A DNA stretch of 64,000 nucleotides from Variovorax sp. OAS795 (lineage in GTDB: Bacteria; Pseudomonadota; Gammaproteobacteria; Burkholderiales; Burkholderiaceae_C), in contig NZ_JBEPOH010000001.1 of assembly GCF_040546685.1 (NCBI RefSeq), forward strand, positions 3,472,001 to 3,536,000, given 5' to 3'. The notes under the pieces are model-generated. The model had not been told where the DNA came from. It saw only the letters and a program-made list of their open reading frames with translations, and made no database searches. A program made the translations under genes and the position numbers. Below are positions 10,846 through 20,213 of this stretch, piece after piece; the first letter of the stretch is position 1, and each line of letters opens with the position of its first letter.

Positions 10846-12257
10846 GCGCAGACACCAGGGACAACAGCAGCGGCCAGCGGCCGGCCGATGGCTCGGGCAA
10901 GCTGCCGCCGGGCAGCGCGGGCAAGATCGATCCCGCCACCGAGTTCGCTCCCGACACCAGCCATCCCGCGGGCGCTGCCAGCGTGCTGCGCACCACGGCT
11001 GCGATCCGCGAGCGCGCGGCCGCGCTGCTGGCGCGCGCGCGCCGGGGCGAGTCGCAGTGGTTCCGCATCGGCGAGGCCAATGCATTGGACGATGCCGCGC
11101 GCACCGTCGCCGAGGTCACGCGCGAGCGCTATCCCTGGGACACCATTCCGTACCACAGCCGCTGGCGCCACTTCGAGGCCGGCGGCGTCGATCGGCTGAA
11201 GCAACTCGACCAATTGCTCGGCCCACGCGTCGACGCGCGGCAGCGCGCCCGCGCGCACATCGACCTGGTGCTGGTGAGCGTGCTGCTCGATGCCGGTGCG
11301 GGGCCCGGCTGGCACTACACCGAGCCTGCTTCGGGCGAACGCTTCACGCGCTCCGAGGGGCTGGCGGTCGCGAGCTTCCACGCCTTCACCAGCGGCCTGT
11401 TCTCGTCCGACCCGGACCATCCGCTGCAGGTGGACGCGGCCGGCTTGCGCGGCCTCGTGACCGACCGGCTCGGGGACGCATTCCAGGTCAGCGACGTCAA
11501 CCCGCTGGTGGGACTGGCTGGCCGCACCGTGCTGCTGCGCCGGCTCGGCGAAGCGATGAGCGAACAACCAGAGACCTTCGGCAACGACGGCCGTCCCGCC
11601 GGCATGTTCGACGCGCTGGTCGCCCCCTTCGGCGCCGCCGCGCCGCCCACGGCCGAGATCACCGCGCACCAGATCCTGTCGCTGCTGCTCGAGACGCTGT
11701 CGGGCATCTGGCCGTCCGCCAATGCCATCGACAGCATTGCCGCCGATGGCAGCGATGCGGCGGGCGGCATCGGCTGGAGCGACCCGGCCCTGGCACTGGG
11801 CGACTGCTGGCGCCACAGCGCGGTGCGCGGCTCCGGGCTCACCAACGGCTGGATGCCGTTCCACAAGCTGTCGCAGTGGCTCACCTATTCGCTGCTCGAA
11901 CCCTTCGAATGGGCGGGCGTGAAGGTGCGCCAGCTCGGCGCGCTCACCGCCCTGCCCGAGTACCGCAACGGCGGACTCCTGCTCGATGCCGGCGTCATCG
12001 TGCCGAAGGATCCGGCCTTTCTTTCGCGCACCTGGAAGGCCGGCGACGAGTTCATCGTCGAATGGCGTGCGCTCACCGTGGCGCTGCTCGACGAGCTCGC
12101 GCCGCACGTGCGCAAGATGCTCGACCGCACCGAGGACGAGCTGCCGCTGGCCTGCGTGCTCGAGGGCGGCACCTGGGCCGCCGGACGGGTGCTGGCACAG
12201 CGCTTGCGTGACGGAGCGCCACCGCTCCTGATCGAAAGCGACGGCACCGTCTTTTAG
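10842..12257 (+). CDS. URC4-type DUF1688 protein (uracil catabolism)
   Basis: This 471-residue protein belongs to the DUF1688 family, whose fungal member URC4 is required for uracil degradation. The start ATG overlaps the URC1 stop (ATGA). The N-terminal 45 residues are low complexity; the conserved part includes [20 protein letters not shown] in the middle and a C-terminal region with [10 protein letters not shown]. The catalytic step is not known to me. Position between URC1 and upp, with overlapping starts and stops, supports a shared pathway. The family call is firm. Confidence 0.88.
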
Positions 12258-12289
12258 ACTCCCCGCTCCAGCAACGGCAGAAAAATCCA

Positions 12290-12919
12290 ATGAGCAACGT
12301 CCACCTCGTCGACCACCCCCTCGTCCAGCACAAGCTCACGCTGATGCGCCGCAAGGACGCTTCCACCAACAGCTTCCGCAGGCTCCTGAACGAAATCAGC
12401 ATGCTCATGGCCTACGAGGTCACGCGCGACATGCCGATGCAGGACATCGAGGTCGAGACCCCGCTCGAAACCATGAAGGCCAAGGTCATCGACGGCAAGA
12501 AGCTCGTGCTGGTGTCCATCCTGCGCGCGGGTACCGGCATCCTGGACGGCATGCTGACCGTGGTGCCGGGCGCCCGCGTGGGCCACATCGGCCTGTACCG
12601 CGATCCCAAGACGCTCACGGCGGTCGAGTACTACTTCAAGATGCCCGGCGAAATGGAGAACCGCGACGTCATCGTGGTCGACCCGATGCTGGCCACCGGC
12701 AACTCGGCCGTGGCCGCGGTCGAGCGCCTGAAGGAGCTCAACCCCAAGTCGATCAAGTTCGTCTGCCTGCTCACCTGCCCCGAGGGCATCGCGACGCTGC
12801 AGAAAGCGCACCCGGACGTGCCGATCTATACCGCCGCGATCGACCGCGAGCTGAACAGCCACGGGTACATCCTGCCCGGGTTGGGCGACGCGGGCGACCG
12901 CATCTTTGGCACCAAGTAA
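12290..12919 (+). CDS. upp: Uracil phosphoribosyltransferase
   Basis: This 209-residue enzyme converts uracil and PRPP to UMP. The PRPP-binding loop [13 protein letters not shown] is at about residues 129-141 and the C-terminal uracil-binding [12 protein letters not shown] is intact. Length is typical. It follows DUF1688 by 32 bases and, by analogy with fungal URC6, supplies the nucleotide form of uracil to the URC catabolic enzymes as well as serving salvage. A nucleobase ABC transporter operon begins 76 bases downstream. Confidence 0.95.
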   Translation: MSNVHLVDHPLVQHKLTLMRRKDASTNSFRRLLNEISMLMAYEVTRDMPMQDIEVETPLETMKAKVIDGKKLVLVSILRAGTGILDGMLTVVPGARVGHIGLYRDPKTLTAVEYYFKMPGEMENRDVIVVDPMLATGNSAVAAVERLKELNPKSIKFVCLLTCPEGIATLQKAHPDVPIYTAAIDRELNSHGYILPGLGDAGDRIFGTK

Positions 12920-12995
12920 GGCCGACGCCTCTGGCGGCGGCCGCTTTCGACGCGGCAGCGCCAAGAAGATTTCCATACCTCGAGGAGAAGCACCC

Positions 12996-14000
12996 ATGAC
13001 AGCACGCCGTCAGTTGATCATCCGTTCGGCCGCCATTGCCGCCGCCGCGCTTGCTGCGGGCGCGCCCGGCTTCGCGCTCGCGCAGGCCAAGCTCAGGGTG
13101 GCGGCGGTGTACACCGTGCCCTTCGAGCAGCAATGGGTGGGCCGCATCCACAAGGCACTGAAGGCCGCCGAGGCGCGCGGCGAGATCGAATACAAGGCGA
13201 CCGAGAACGTCAGCAATGCGGACTACGAGCGCGTGATGCGTGAGTACGCGACCGGCGGCAACCAGCTGATCCTCGGCGAGGTGTTCGGCGTGGAAGCGGC
13301 AGCGCGCAAGGTCGCAAAAGACTTCCCGAAGGTTGCCTTCCTCATGGGCTCTTCGCTCAAGCCGCAGGCGCCCAACTTCAGCGTGTTCGACAACTACATC
13401 CAGGAGCCGGCCTATCTCTCCGGCATGGTGGCCGGCGGCATGACCAGGAGCAACCGCATCGGCATGGTCGGCGGCTTCCCGATCCCCGAGGTGAACCGGC
13501 TCATGAACGCCTTCATGGCGGGAGCGAAGGAGACCAACCCCAAGGTCGAGTTCAGCGTGAGCTTCATCAACAGCTGGTTCGATCCGCCCAAGGCCAAGGA
13601 AGCAGCCTTCGCGATGATCGACAAGGGTGCCGACGTGATGTACGCCGAGCGCTTCGGTGTCTCCGACGCGGCCAAGGAAAAAGGCAAGCTCGCGATCGGC
13701 AATGTGATCGACACACAGGCGCAGTACCCCGACACGGTGGTGGCCTCGGCGCTGTGGAATTTCGAACCTTCGGCCGACCGCGCGATCAAGCTCGTGAAGG
13801 AAGGCAAGTTCACGGCCGAGGACTACGGCGTCTACGCCACCATGAAGCACAAGGGCTCGGAGCTCGCGCCGCTCGGTACATTCGAAAAGAAGGTGCCGGC
13901 CGACATCGTCGCCAAGGTAAAGGCCAGGCAGGCCGACATCCTGGCCGGCAAGTTCACCGTGAAGGTCGACGACTCCCAACCCAAATCCACGGCAAAGTGA
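12996..14000 (+). CDS. BMP-family ABC transporter substrate-binding protein
   Basis: This 334-residue periplasmic binding protein of the Bmp/Med family has a twin-basic signal peptide ending near ALAQA, about residue 29. The family binds purine or pyrimidine nucleosides or bases. The context of upp, URC genes and a cytosine deaminase suggests a pyrimidine or mixed nucleoside ligand. The start ATG has a GAGGAG 8 bases upstream. The gene leads an operon with a nucleosidase-like lipoprotein, an ABC ATPase and two permeases, a complete importer. Confidence 0.9.
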   Translation: MTARRQLIIRSAAIAAAALAAGAPGFALAQAKLRVAAVYTVPFEQQWVGRIHKALKAAEARGEIEYKATENVSNADYERVMREYATGGNQLILGEVFGVEAAARKVAKDFPKVAFLMGSSLKPQAPNFSVFDNYIQEPAYLSGMVAGGMTRSNRIGMVGGFPIPEVNRLMNAFMAGAKETNPKVEFSVSFINSWFDPPKAKEAAFAMIDKGADVMYAERFGVSDAAKEKGKLAIGNVIDTQAQYPDTVVASALWNFEPSADRAIKLVKEGKFTAEDYGVYATMKHKGSELAPLGTFEKKVPADIVAKVKARQADILAGKFTVKVDDSQPKSTAK

Positions 14001-14014
14001 AGGAAGCGACGACG

Positions 14015-14944
14015 ATGCGCTGGCGCTCCCTGGTCGCCGCAGGCGTGCTGGCTTTCGGCCTTTCGGGGTGTGCCGGCGTCCACCAGGCCGGAAGTGATGG
14101 CGCCCGCCTGGACGCCACGCCGCGCATCGCGGTGATCTCGGCGTTCCAGCCCGAACTCACGCTGCTGCTGAACCGCCTCCAGGAACCGGTGAAGCACCAT
14201 GTGAACGGCGTCGAGTTCACCACCGGCACGCTCGAAGGCAAGCCGGTGGTGCTGTTCCTCTCGGGCATCAGCATGACCAACGCGACCATGAACACGCAGC
14301 GGGTGCTCGACCGCTTTCGCGTCACCGGCATCGTGTTCAGCGGCATCGCGGGCGGCGTGAACCCGTCGCTGCATGTCGGCGACGTCACGGTGCCGGCGCA
14401 ATGGGGCCAGTACCTCGAAGTGCTGATGGCGCGCGAAACGGCACCGGGCCAGTTCACCGCGCCGCCGTTCATCAAGGACGCCACGCTGCCCAGCTTCGGC
14501 ATGATGCATCCGCGGCCCGTCGAGGTCCGTTCGGCTGCGAAACCGGGCATCGAGCGCAAGTTCTGGTTCGAGGCCGACCCGAAGATGCTGGAGGTGGCGC
14601 GCAGCATCCGCAACGTCGACCTCGCGAACTGCAGCGGGGGCAAGTGCCTCCCGCGCAAGCCCCAGCTGGTGGTCGGCGGCAACGGCGTCTCGGGCCAGGC
14701 CTTCATGGACAACAAGGCGTACCGCGAGTACACCTTCAAGACCTTCCAGGCCAATGTGCTCGACATGGAAACCGCGGCCGTGGGCATGGTGGCCTACAGC
14801 AACGGCGTGCCCTACATCGCCTTCAGGTCGCTCAGCGACCTGGCGGGCGGCGGCGACGGCGAGAACGAGATGGGCACCTTCATGGGCATCGCGGCCGACA
14901 ACTCGGCCAAGGTCATGCTGGCGTTCCTGGCTGCATGGAAGTGA
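14015..14944 (+). CDS. PNP/UDP-phosphorylase-family nucleosidase, predicted lipoprotein
   Basis: This 309-residue protein belongs to the nucleoside phosphorylase / MTA-SAH nucleosidase superfamily. It carries the catalytic-region motif VLDMETAAVG near the C-terminus and a FSGIAGGVNPSLHVGD stretch. Unusually, the N-terminus is a lipoprotein signal with a lipobox LSGC at about residues 16-19, so the enzyme should act outside the cytoplasm. It lies between the binding protein and the ATPase of a nucleoside ABC importer. A reasonable model is that it splits nucleosides in the periplasm and frees bases for uptake. Substrate is unknown. Confidence 0.82.
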   Translation: MRWRSLVAAGVLAFGLSGCAGVHQAGSDGARLDATPRIAVISAFQPELTLLLNRLQEPVKHHVNGVEFTTGTLEGKPVVLFLSGISMTNATMNTQRVLDRFRVTGIVFSGIAGGVNPSLHVGDVTVPAQWGQYLEVLMARETAPGQFTAPPFIKDATLPSFGMMHPRPVEVRSAAKPGIERKFWFEADPKMLEVARSIRNVDLANCSGGKCLPRKPQLVVGGNGVSGQAFMDNKAYREYTFKTFQANVLDMETAAVGMVAYSNGVPYIAFRSLSDLAGGGDGENEMGTFMGIAADNSAKVMLAFLAAWK

Positions 14945-14956
14945 CCCCGCTTTCGC

Positions 14957-15070
14957 TCCCTTCCCTCTCGGGGGAGGGTTGGGGGAGGGGCAGGCGGCCT
15001 TCGATCGAACACCGTGGCATTGCAGGCGCTGCTTGCCCCCATCCCAGCCTTCCCCCGGAAGGGGAAGGAG
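14957..15070. repeat. Pair of inverted REP-like GC-rich palindromic elements
   Basis: Two copies of a short element face each other. The left (14957-14991) is an imperfect CCCTCTC/GGGGGAGGG palindrome followed by TTGGGGGAGGGG. The right (15031-15070) is the reverse complement type, TTCCCCCGGAAGGGGAAGG preceded by CCCCCATCCCAGCC. A related copy stands at 47397-47431. The arrangement resembles bacterial interspersed mosaic elements. The right copy contains the Shine-Dalgarno of the downstream ATPase gene. Confidence 0.7.
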
Positions 15071-15080
15071 CAAGACCTTC

Positions 15081-16676
15081 ATGAACAGGTCGACCGTGCT
15101 GCGCCTCCGCGGCATCACCAAGCGCTTCGGCTCGCTCGTTGCCAACGAAGCCATCTCGCTCGAACTGCAGGCCGGAGAGGTGCTCGCGCTGCTGGGCGAG
15201 AACGGTGCGGGCAAGTCGACCCTGATGTCGATCCTGTTCGGGCACTATGTTGCCGACGAAGGAAGCATCGAGGTGTTCGGCGCCCCGCTGCCGCCCGGCA
15301 ACCCCGCGGCTGCGCTGGCCGCGGGCGTGGGCATGGTGCACCAGCACTTCACGCTGGCCGACAACCTCAGCGTGCTCGACAACGTGATGATGGGCACCGA
15401 ACCGATGTGGCGCGTGTTCTCTCGCCGCGCGGCCGCGCGTGCCCGGCTGCTCGACGTGGCGCGGCGCTTCGGCCTGCCGGTGCAACCGGAGGCAAGGATC
15501 GGCAGCCTCTCGGTCGGCGAGCGGCAGCGCGTCGAGATACTGAAGGCGCTGTACCGCGGCGCGCGGGTGCTGATCCTCGACGAACCCACCGCGGTGCTGA
15601 CGCCGCAGGAAAGCGAAGCGCTGTTCGCCACGCTGGCACAGATGGTGGCCGAGGGCCTGTCGGTGATCTTCATCAGCCACAAGCTCAGCGAAGTGTTGCG
15701 CGTCTCGCACCGCATTGCCGTGCTGCGCGGCGGCAAGCTGGTGGCCGAAGCGCCCACGGCAGAGACCACCGAGGCGCAGCTGGCGCTGTGGATGGTCGGC
15801 CATGCCGTCGAGGCGCCGCGGCGCCGGCCGGCCCGCTCGGTGGGCGATGCGGTCTGCATGCTCGACCATGTGAGCACCGCGCCGGCCAAGGACGACGGGC
15901 AGGACCATTCAAGCGCGCTGCGCGAGGTGTCGCTGACGCTGCGCGGCGGCGAGATCACGGCCATCGCGGGCGTCTCGGGCAACGGCCAGGGGGCGTTGGC
16001 CGAGCTGCTCTGCGGCACGCGGCGCGCCAGCGCGGGCACGGCCCAGCTGATGGGCCGCGCGCTGCCGCCCTCGCCTGCACGCCTGGTGCAGCGCGGCGTG
16101 GCACGCATCCCCGAGGACCGCCACGCGGTGGGCGTGATCGGCGACCTGCCGGTGTGGGAGAACGCGGTCTCGGAACGGCTGCGCAGCCCGGTGTTCTCGC
16201 GCCTGTCGTGGTTCGTGCGGCGCGCGGCCGCGCGGCTTCACGCCCACCGCATCGAAGAGGCGTTCGACGTGCGCGGTGCCGGGCTGATGGCACCCGCTCG
16301 CTCGCTCTCCGGCGGCAACATGCAGAAACTGATTCTCGGCCGCGCCCTGCTGACACCCGTGCAGGCCGAAGATGCCGACAACCGGAAGTATCCGACCCGC
16401 GCACCCCGCCTGATCGTCGCGCACCAGCCGACCTGGGGCCTGGACATCGGCGCGGTCGCCTATGTGCAGCAGCAGCTCATTGCCGCGCGCGATGCGGGCG
16501 CGGCCGTGCTGTTGATCTCGGACGACCTCGACGAGGTGCTCGCGCTGGGCGATCGCGTCGCGGTGATGCACGGCGGGCACCTGGGCGAGGCACGGCCGGT
16601 CGCGGCCTGGACGCGCGAAGCCATCGGGCTGGCGATGGCCGGCGCAACGCAGCCGGGCGCAGGAGCTTCGCCATGA
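15081..16676 (+). CDS. Nucleoside ABC transporter, duplicated ATP-binding subunit (YufO/NupO type)
   Basis: This 531-residue protein has two ATP-binding domains. The first has Walker A GENGAGKST at about residues 39-47, signature LSVGERQRVE and Walker B VLILDEPTAVL. The second has the degenerate loop GVSGNGQGAL and signature LSGGNMQKL, as in the YufO/RbsA group. Between the second signature and its Walker B-like region there is an extra stretch of about 15 residues (PVQAEDADNRKYPTRA) that I do not expect in the family. The ATG is preceded by GGAAGGAG, which belongs to a REP-like repeat. It overlaps the first permease by 4 bases. Confidence 0.9.
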   Translation: MNRSTVLRLRGITKRFGSLVANEAISLELQAGEVLALLGENGAGKSTLMSILFGHYVADEGSIEVFGAPLPPGNPAAALAAGVGMVHQHFTLADNLSVLDNVMMGTEPMWRVFSRRAAARARLLDVARRFGLPVQPEARIGSLSVGERQRVEILKALYRGARVLILDEPTAVLTPQESEALFATLAQMVAEGLSVIFISHKLSEVLRVSHRIAVLRGGKLVAEAPTAETTEAQLALWMVGHAVEAPRRRPARSVGDAVCMLDHVSTAPAKDDGQDHSSALREVSLTLRGGEITAIAGVSGNGQGALAELLCGTRRASAGTAQLMGRALPPSPARLVQRGVARIPEDRHAVGVIGDLPVWENAVSERLRSPVFSRLSWFVRRAAARLHAHRIEEAFDVRGAGLMAPARSLSGGNMQKLILGRALLTPVQAEDADNRKYPTRAPRLIVAHQPTWGLDIGAVAYVQQQLIAARDAGAAVLLISDDLDEVLALGDRVAVMHGGHLGEARPVAAWTREAIGLAMAGATQPGAGASP

Positions 16677-17737
16677 TGCGGCTCGAACGACGACACCAAA
16701 GCTCGCGCGCCGCCCTGGTGCTCGCGCCCGTCGGCGCGGTCGCATTCACGATGGCGGTGAGCGCGCTGCTCGTACTCTGGGCCGGCGCGCCGGTCGGGCG
16801 AACCTACGCACTGCTGTTGCAGGGCGGCTTCGGTTCGGTGTTCGCATGGAGCGAAACGCTCACGCGCGCGATCCCGCTGATCCTCACCGGGCTGGCCGCG
16901 ACCGTTGCCTTCAAGGCGCGGCTCTTCAACATCGGGGCCGAAGGCCAGCTGTTTGCCGGTGCCCTGGCCGCCGTGGCCGTGGGCGGCATGCACGGCGGCA
17001 CCGGCTTCGAGCTCGCGCCCTGGGTGCTGTTCCCGCTGATGATGCTGGCCGCCGCCGTGGCGGGCGCCCTGCTGCTGCTGGGCCCGGCGCTGATGAAGAA
17101 CCGGCTCGGCGTCGACGAGGTGGTGACCACGCTCCTGATCAATTTCATCGTGCTGCTCGGCGTCTCGGCCCTGCTCGACGGGCCGATGAAAGACCCGGCG
17201 GCGATGGGCTGGCCGCAGAGCGTGGCGCTGCAGCCCGGCCTGGAGCTCGGCAAGCTCATCGCGCAGACACGGGTTCACACCGGGCTGGTCTGGGCCGTGT
17301 CGCTGGCGGTGATCGTGTGGGCGATCTTCAAGTACACGGTGCCGGGGTTCGACATCCGCGCGGTCGGCGCCAATGCGCGCGCCGCGGCCTTCGCCGGCGT
17401 GCCGGTGACGCGCACTGTCGTGTGGGTGGCGCTGTTGTCGGGCGCACTGGCCGGGCTCGCGGGTGCCATCGAGGTGGCGGGCCGCACGAGCTACGTCACG
17501 CTCGACATGTCGCCGGGCTACGGCTACACCGGCATCGTGATCGCAATGCTCGCGGGCCTGCATCCGCTGGGCGTGATTGCGGCGGGCGTGTTCGTGGCGG
17601 GCGTGCTGGTCGGCGCCGACACCATGAGCCGCGCCGTGGGCGTACCGACCTACATCGCCGACGTGATCGTGGCGGCATCGCTGATCGCGGTGCTGGTGGC
17701 GACCTTGCTGACGCAGTACCGGGTGCGGATGAAATGA
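16673..17737 (+). CDS. Nucleoside ABC transporter permease 1 (YufP type)
   Basis: This 354-residue inner-membrane permease of the BPD_transp_2 family has about ten hydrophobic segments and the characteristic FKARLFNIGAEGQLF stretch. Its start overlaps the ATPase stop (ATGA), and its stop overlaps the second permease start. With the BMP binding protein it forms a nucleoside or nucleobase importer. A second ATG three bases downstream is an equally possible start. Confidence 0.92.
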   Translation: MMRLERRHQSSRAALVLAPVGAVAFTMAVSALLVLWAGAPVGRTYALLLQGGFGSVFAWSETLTRAIPLILTGLAATVAFKARLFNIGAEGQLFAGALAAVAVGGMHGGTGFELAPWVLFPLMMLAAAVAGALLLLGPALMKNRLGVDEVVTTLLINFIVLLGVSALLDGPMKDPAAMGWPQSVALQPGLELGKLIAQTRVHTGLVWAVSLAVIVWAIFKYTVPGFDIRAVGANARAAAFAGVPVTRTVVWVALLSGALAGLAGAIEVAGRTSYVTLDMSPGYGYTGIVIAMLAGLHPLGVIAAGVFVAGVLVGADTMSRAVGVPTYIADVIVAASLIAVLVATLLTQYRVRMK

Positions 17738-18657
17738 CCGACCTGCTCGACATCCTCGCCAACCCCGCCTTCTGGGTCGCGGTGCTGCGCATCGCCACGC
17801 CGCTCATCCTGGGCACGCTGGGCGTCCTGCTGTGCGAGCGCACGGGCGTTCTGAACCTGGGCATCGAAGGGATCATGGTCGCGGGTGCGTTCACCGGCTG
17901 GCTCGCGGTGTACGCCGGCGCACCGCTGTGGGCAGGCGTGGGCGTGGCCGCGCTCACGGGCATGATGTTCGGCCTGCTGCATGCCTTCCTCACCGTGGGC
18001 CTTGCGCTGTCGCAGCATGTCTCGGGACTGGGCATCACATTGCTGGCCACCGCGCTCAGCTATTTCGGCTACCGCGTGAGCTTTCCGAAGGTGAACACGC
18101 CGCCGACCATCGTGCCCTTTGCGCCCATGGAGTGGCTGCCGGTGCCGATACTGAACGCACAGACCTCGCTCACGCTCTTCGCGCTGCTGCTGGTGCCGGC
18201 CATCGCCTGGGTGCTCTACCGCACGCCGCTCGGACTCGCGCTGCGCATGGTGGGCGAGAACCCGCAAGCGGCCGAGAGCCAGGGCGTCTCGGTGGCGGCC
18301 ACGCGCACCGGCGCCATCGTGGCGGGCTCGGCGCTGATGGGCGTTGCGGGCTCGTTCCTCACGCTCTCCGCCTTCAACGCCTTCTTCTTCAACATGGTGA
18401 ACGGCCGCGGCTGGATCTGCGTGGCGCTGGTGGTGTTCGCTTCGTGGCGGCCCGGCAAGGCCCTGCTCGGCGCGCTGCTGTTCGCTTTCTTCGATGCGCT
18501 GCAGCTGCGGCTGCAACAATCGGGCGATGCGGTGCTGCCCTACCAGATCTACCTGATGCTGCCCTACCTGCTGTCGATCCTCGCGCTGGTGCTGGTGGCA
18601 CGCAAGGCCAGCTATCCGCAGGCGCTGATGAAGCCCTATCGCAAGGGGGAACGCTGA
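17734..18657 (+). CDS. Nucleoside ABC transporter permease 2 (YufQ type)
   Basis: This 307-residue permease belongs to the same family as its neighbour and has the matching ERTGVLNLGIEGIM stretch near the N-terminus. It completes the heterodimeric channel. ATGA overlaps at both ends tie it to permease 1 and, through a TGATG junction, to the small exported protein that follows. Confidence 0.92.
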   Translation: MTDLLDILANPAFWVAVLRIATPLILGTLGVLLCERTGVLNLGIEGIMVAGAFTGWLAVYAGAPLWAGVGVAALTGMMFGLLHAFLTVGLALSQHVSGLGITLLATALSYFGYRVSFPKVNTPPTIVPFAPMEWLPVPILNAQTSLTLFALLLVPAIAWVLYRTPLGLALRMVGENPQAAESQGVSVAATRTGAIVAGSALMGVAGSFLTLSAFNAFFFNMVNGRGWICVALVVFASWRPGKALLGALLFAFFDALQLRLQQSGDAVLPYQIYLMLPYLLSILALVLVARKASYPQALMKPYRKGER

Positions 18658-19106
18658 TGCCCAAGCCGGCCTCGATCTGCGCCGCGCTGCTCGTGGCCTT
18701 GTGCGGCGCGGGCGCGCACGCGCTGGGCATCGACCAGCCCTACGAGCGCTTCAAGACGCCCGACGCGGTCGACTGGGTGCAGCTGTGCGGGGCCTGGGGC
18801 AAGGACCACAAGGGCACTTACCGTGTGATCCATGCCGAACAGGACGCGCAGTCTTTCCTGTATGTGCAGTGGATGAGCCGGGACGCCAATGGCGGCCTGC
18901 ATGCCGAGCACACGGTGGCCATTGCCGAGCTCGACAACGACCACGCCGAGATTGCGCTCAGCGACCTGACCTGCCGAGCCACGCCCCGAGGTATCGTGGT
19001 GTCTGCCAAGGCCGATTCGGGCCACGACGGCAAGCTGCGCCGCGTGATGATCGAAGTCGGACCCGCGCCGGGGCAGTACCGGTATCGGGCGCAACGCACG
19101 CGCTAG
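18657..19106 (+). CDS. Small exported protein of unknown function
   Basis: This 149-residue protein has a signal peptide (about residues 1-22, ending GAHA). I do not recognise the family. The mature part contains two cysteines (LCGAWGK and LTCRATPRG) that could form a disulfide, and looks beta-rich. Its ATG overlaps the permease stop (TGATG), so it is part of the nucleoside transporter operon and is probably periplasmic. A supporting role in transport is possible but unproven. It is convergent with the sulfotransferase gene 30 bases downstream, with no clear terminator between. Confidence 0.7.
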   Translation: MPKPASICAALLVALCGAGAHALGIDQPYERFKTPDAVDWVQLCGAWGKDHKGTYRVIHAEQDAQSFLYVQWMSRDANGGLHAEHTVAIAELDNDHAEIALSDLTCRATPRGIVVSAKADSGHDGKLRRVMIEVGPAPGQYRYRAQRTR

Positions 19107-19136
19107 GCGAGGTCTCGGGTCGAGGCCGCCTGCGTT

Positions 19137-20213
19137 TCATGGACGGGAAGAAAACGCCACGTGCCAGAAACTCTTCATCAGGCCAGAGACTGCGCGCATC
19201 GGCGCCGTGACACGCCACGAGTGCGATGCCTGCAAGGAGACCACGCGCCGCTCCAACTGCGCCATGCAGATTGCCGACTCCTTCAGTCTCTGGTTCAGTT
19301 CGGTTTTTTCCAGCGTCAGTTGCGCCGTGCGGGTTGTTGCTTCGTCCCGCTCCCTTTGCATTGCGGCGCTGCTCGCGGTCAACTGCTGGACATGGACCCG
19401 CGTCTTTTCAAGTTCGCGTTCCGACGCCGCCTTCTGCAGGATCAGTTGCTCGGCATGGATGATCGTCTTGTCCAGCTGGCGCTTCAATGCGGTTCGGTCG
19501 AGCACCGCATGGCTGGGGAATGCGATGCCCGGCGCCTTTGCGCCGCCATCCGGCGGGTATTCCGCAACGTCGCCTGAAGCCAGTTCCTTGCCGATGCGAA
19601 CCTTCGAAGGCACCGCGATGCGTTCATGCGCACGCAGGGCCGATGCACGATCGACCTTGCTCCCGAGCACGGGTTGCAACGCCTCGTGCAGATAGTTCGG
19701 ATCGTCGACGAAGCGTGGAAAATCGAGCAGCACGACCGGGATGTTTCGCTTCACCAGCGCATGCAGCAGTTCATGGAAGCCCAGCGCAAGAAGACGCGCC
19801 TGGTCGATCGGATTGAGTGAATAGACGGTGCCGCCCGGCGTCGTTCCCCACGACTCCCATTGCTTGCAATCGTCGGGCAAGGTCGCACTGCCATAGCGTG
19901 CGCGCAACTCGTTGATGGAACGGCTGGTGGCCGCTTCGACGATGCTGCGCATCGGAACGATGACCGCATCCACCACGATCGCCGGGTCGGCCAGCAGGCG
20001 CTCCACGTACTCGTACAACCAGGGCGACTTGACGACGTAGGGCGCGTCGGGATTGCCCGGGAGCAGGTCTTCGAGTCCCGCGTTCGCATCCTCGTCGTAG
20101 CCAGGATGTGGATGGCGGGCAAGGTGGGTGTCCAGGCCGCACTCGGCAAGGTATTGCACCAGGAAGGTCGTGCCGGCACGACCCGTGCCCGCGATGAGTA
20201 GATGGTTTGTCAT
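19137..20213 (-). CDS. Sulfotransferase with C-terminal coiled-coil tail
   Basis: This 358-residue protein begins with a PAPS-binding loop, GTGRAGTTFLVQYL, at about residues 9-22, as in bacterial sulfotransferases. The enzyme domain runs to about residue 235. A Lys/Glu/Gln-rich coiled coil of about 90 residues follows and ends in SHSWRVTAPMRAV, a motif I know from the C-termini of polysaccharide glycosyltransferases and related enzymes. The start ATG overlaps the cysC stop by 4 bases, so PAPS synthesis and use are coupled. The acceptor is unknown; a surface glycan or lipid is plausible. Parts of the gene are lower in GC than neighbours (31 of 60 bases at 19261-19320), which hints at acquisition. 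Confidence 0.82.
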   Translation of the reverse strand: MTNHLLIAGTGRAGTTFLVQYLAECGLDTHLARHPHPGYDEDANAGLEDLLPGNPDAPYVVKSPWLYEYVERLLADPAIVVDAVIVPMRSIVEAATSRSINELRARYGSATLPDDCKQWESWGTTPGGTVYSLNPIDQARLLALGFHELLHALVKRNIPVVLLDFPRFVDDPNYLHEALQPVLGSKVDRASALRAHERIAVPSKVRIGKELASGDVAEYPPDGGAKAPGIAFPSHAVLDRTALKRQLDKTIIHAEQLILQKAASERELEKTRVHVQQLTASSAAMQRERDEATTRTAQLTLEKTELNQRLKESAICMAQLERRVVSLQASHSWRVTAPMRAVSGLMKSFWHVAFSSRP

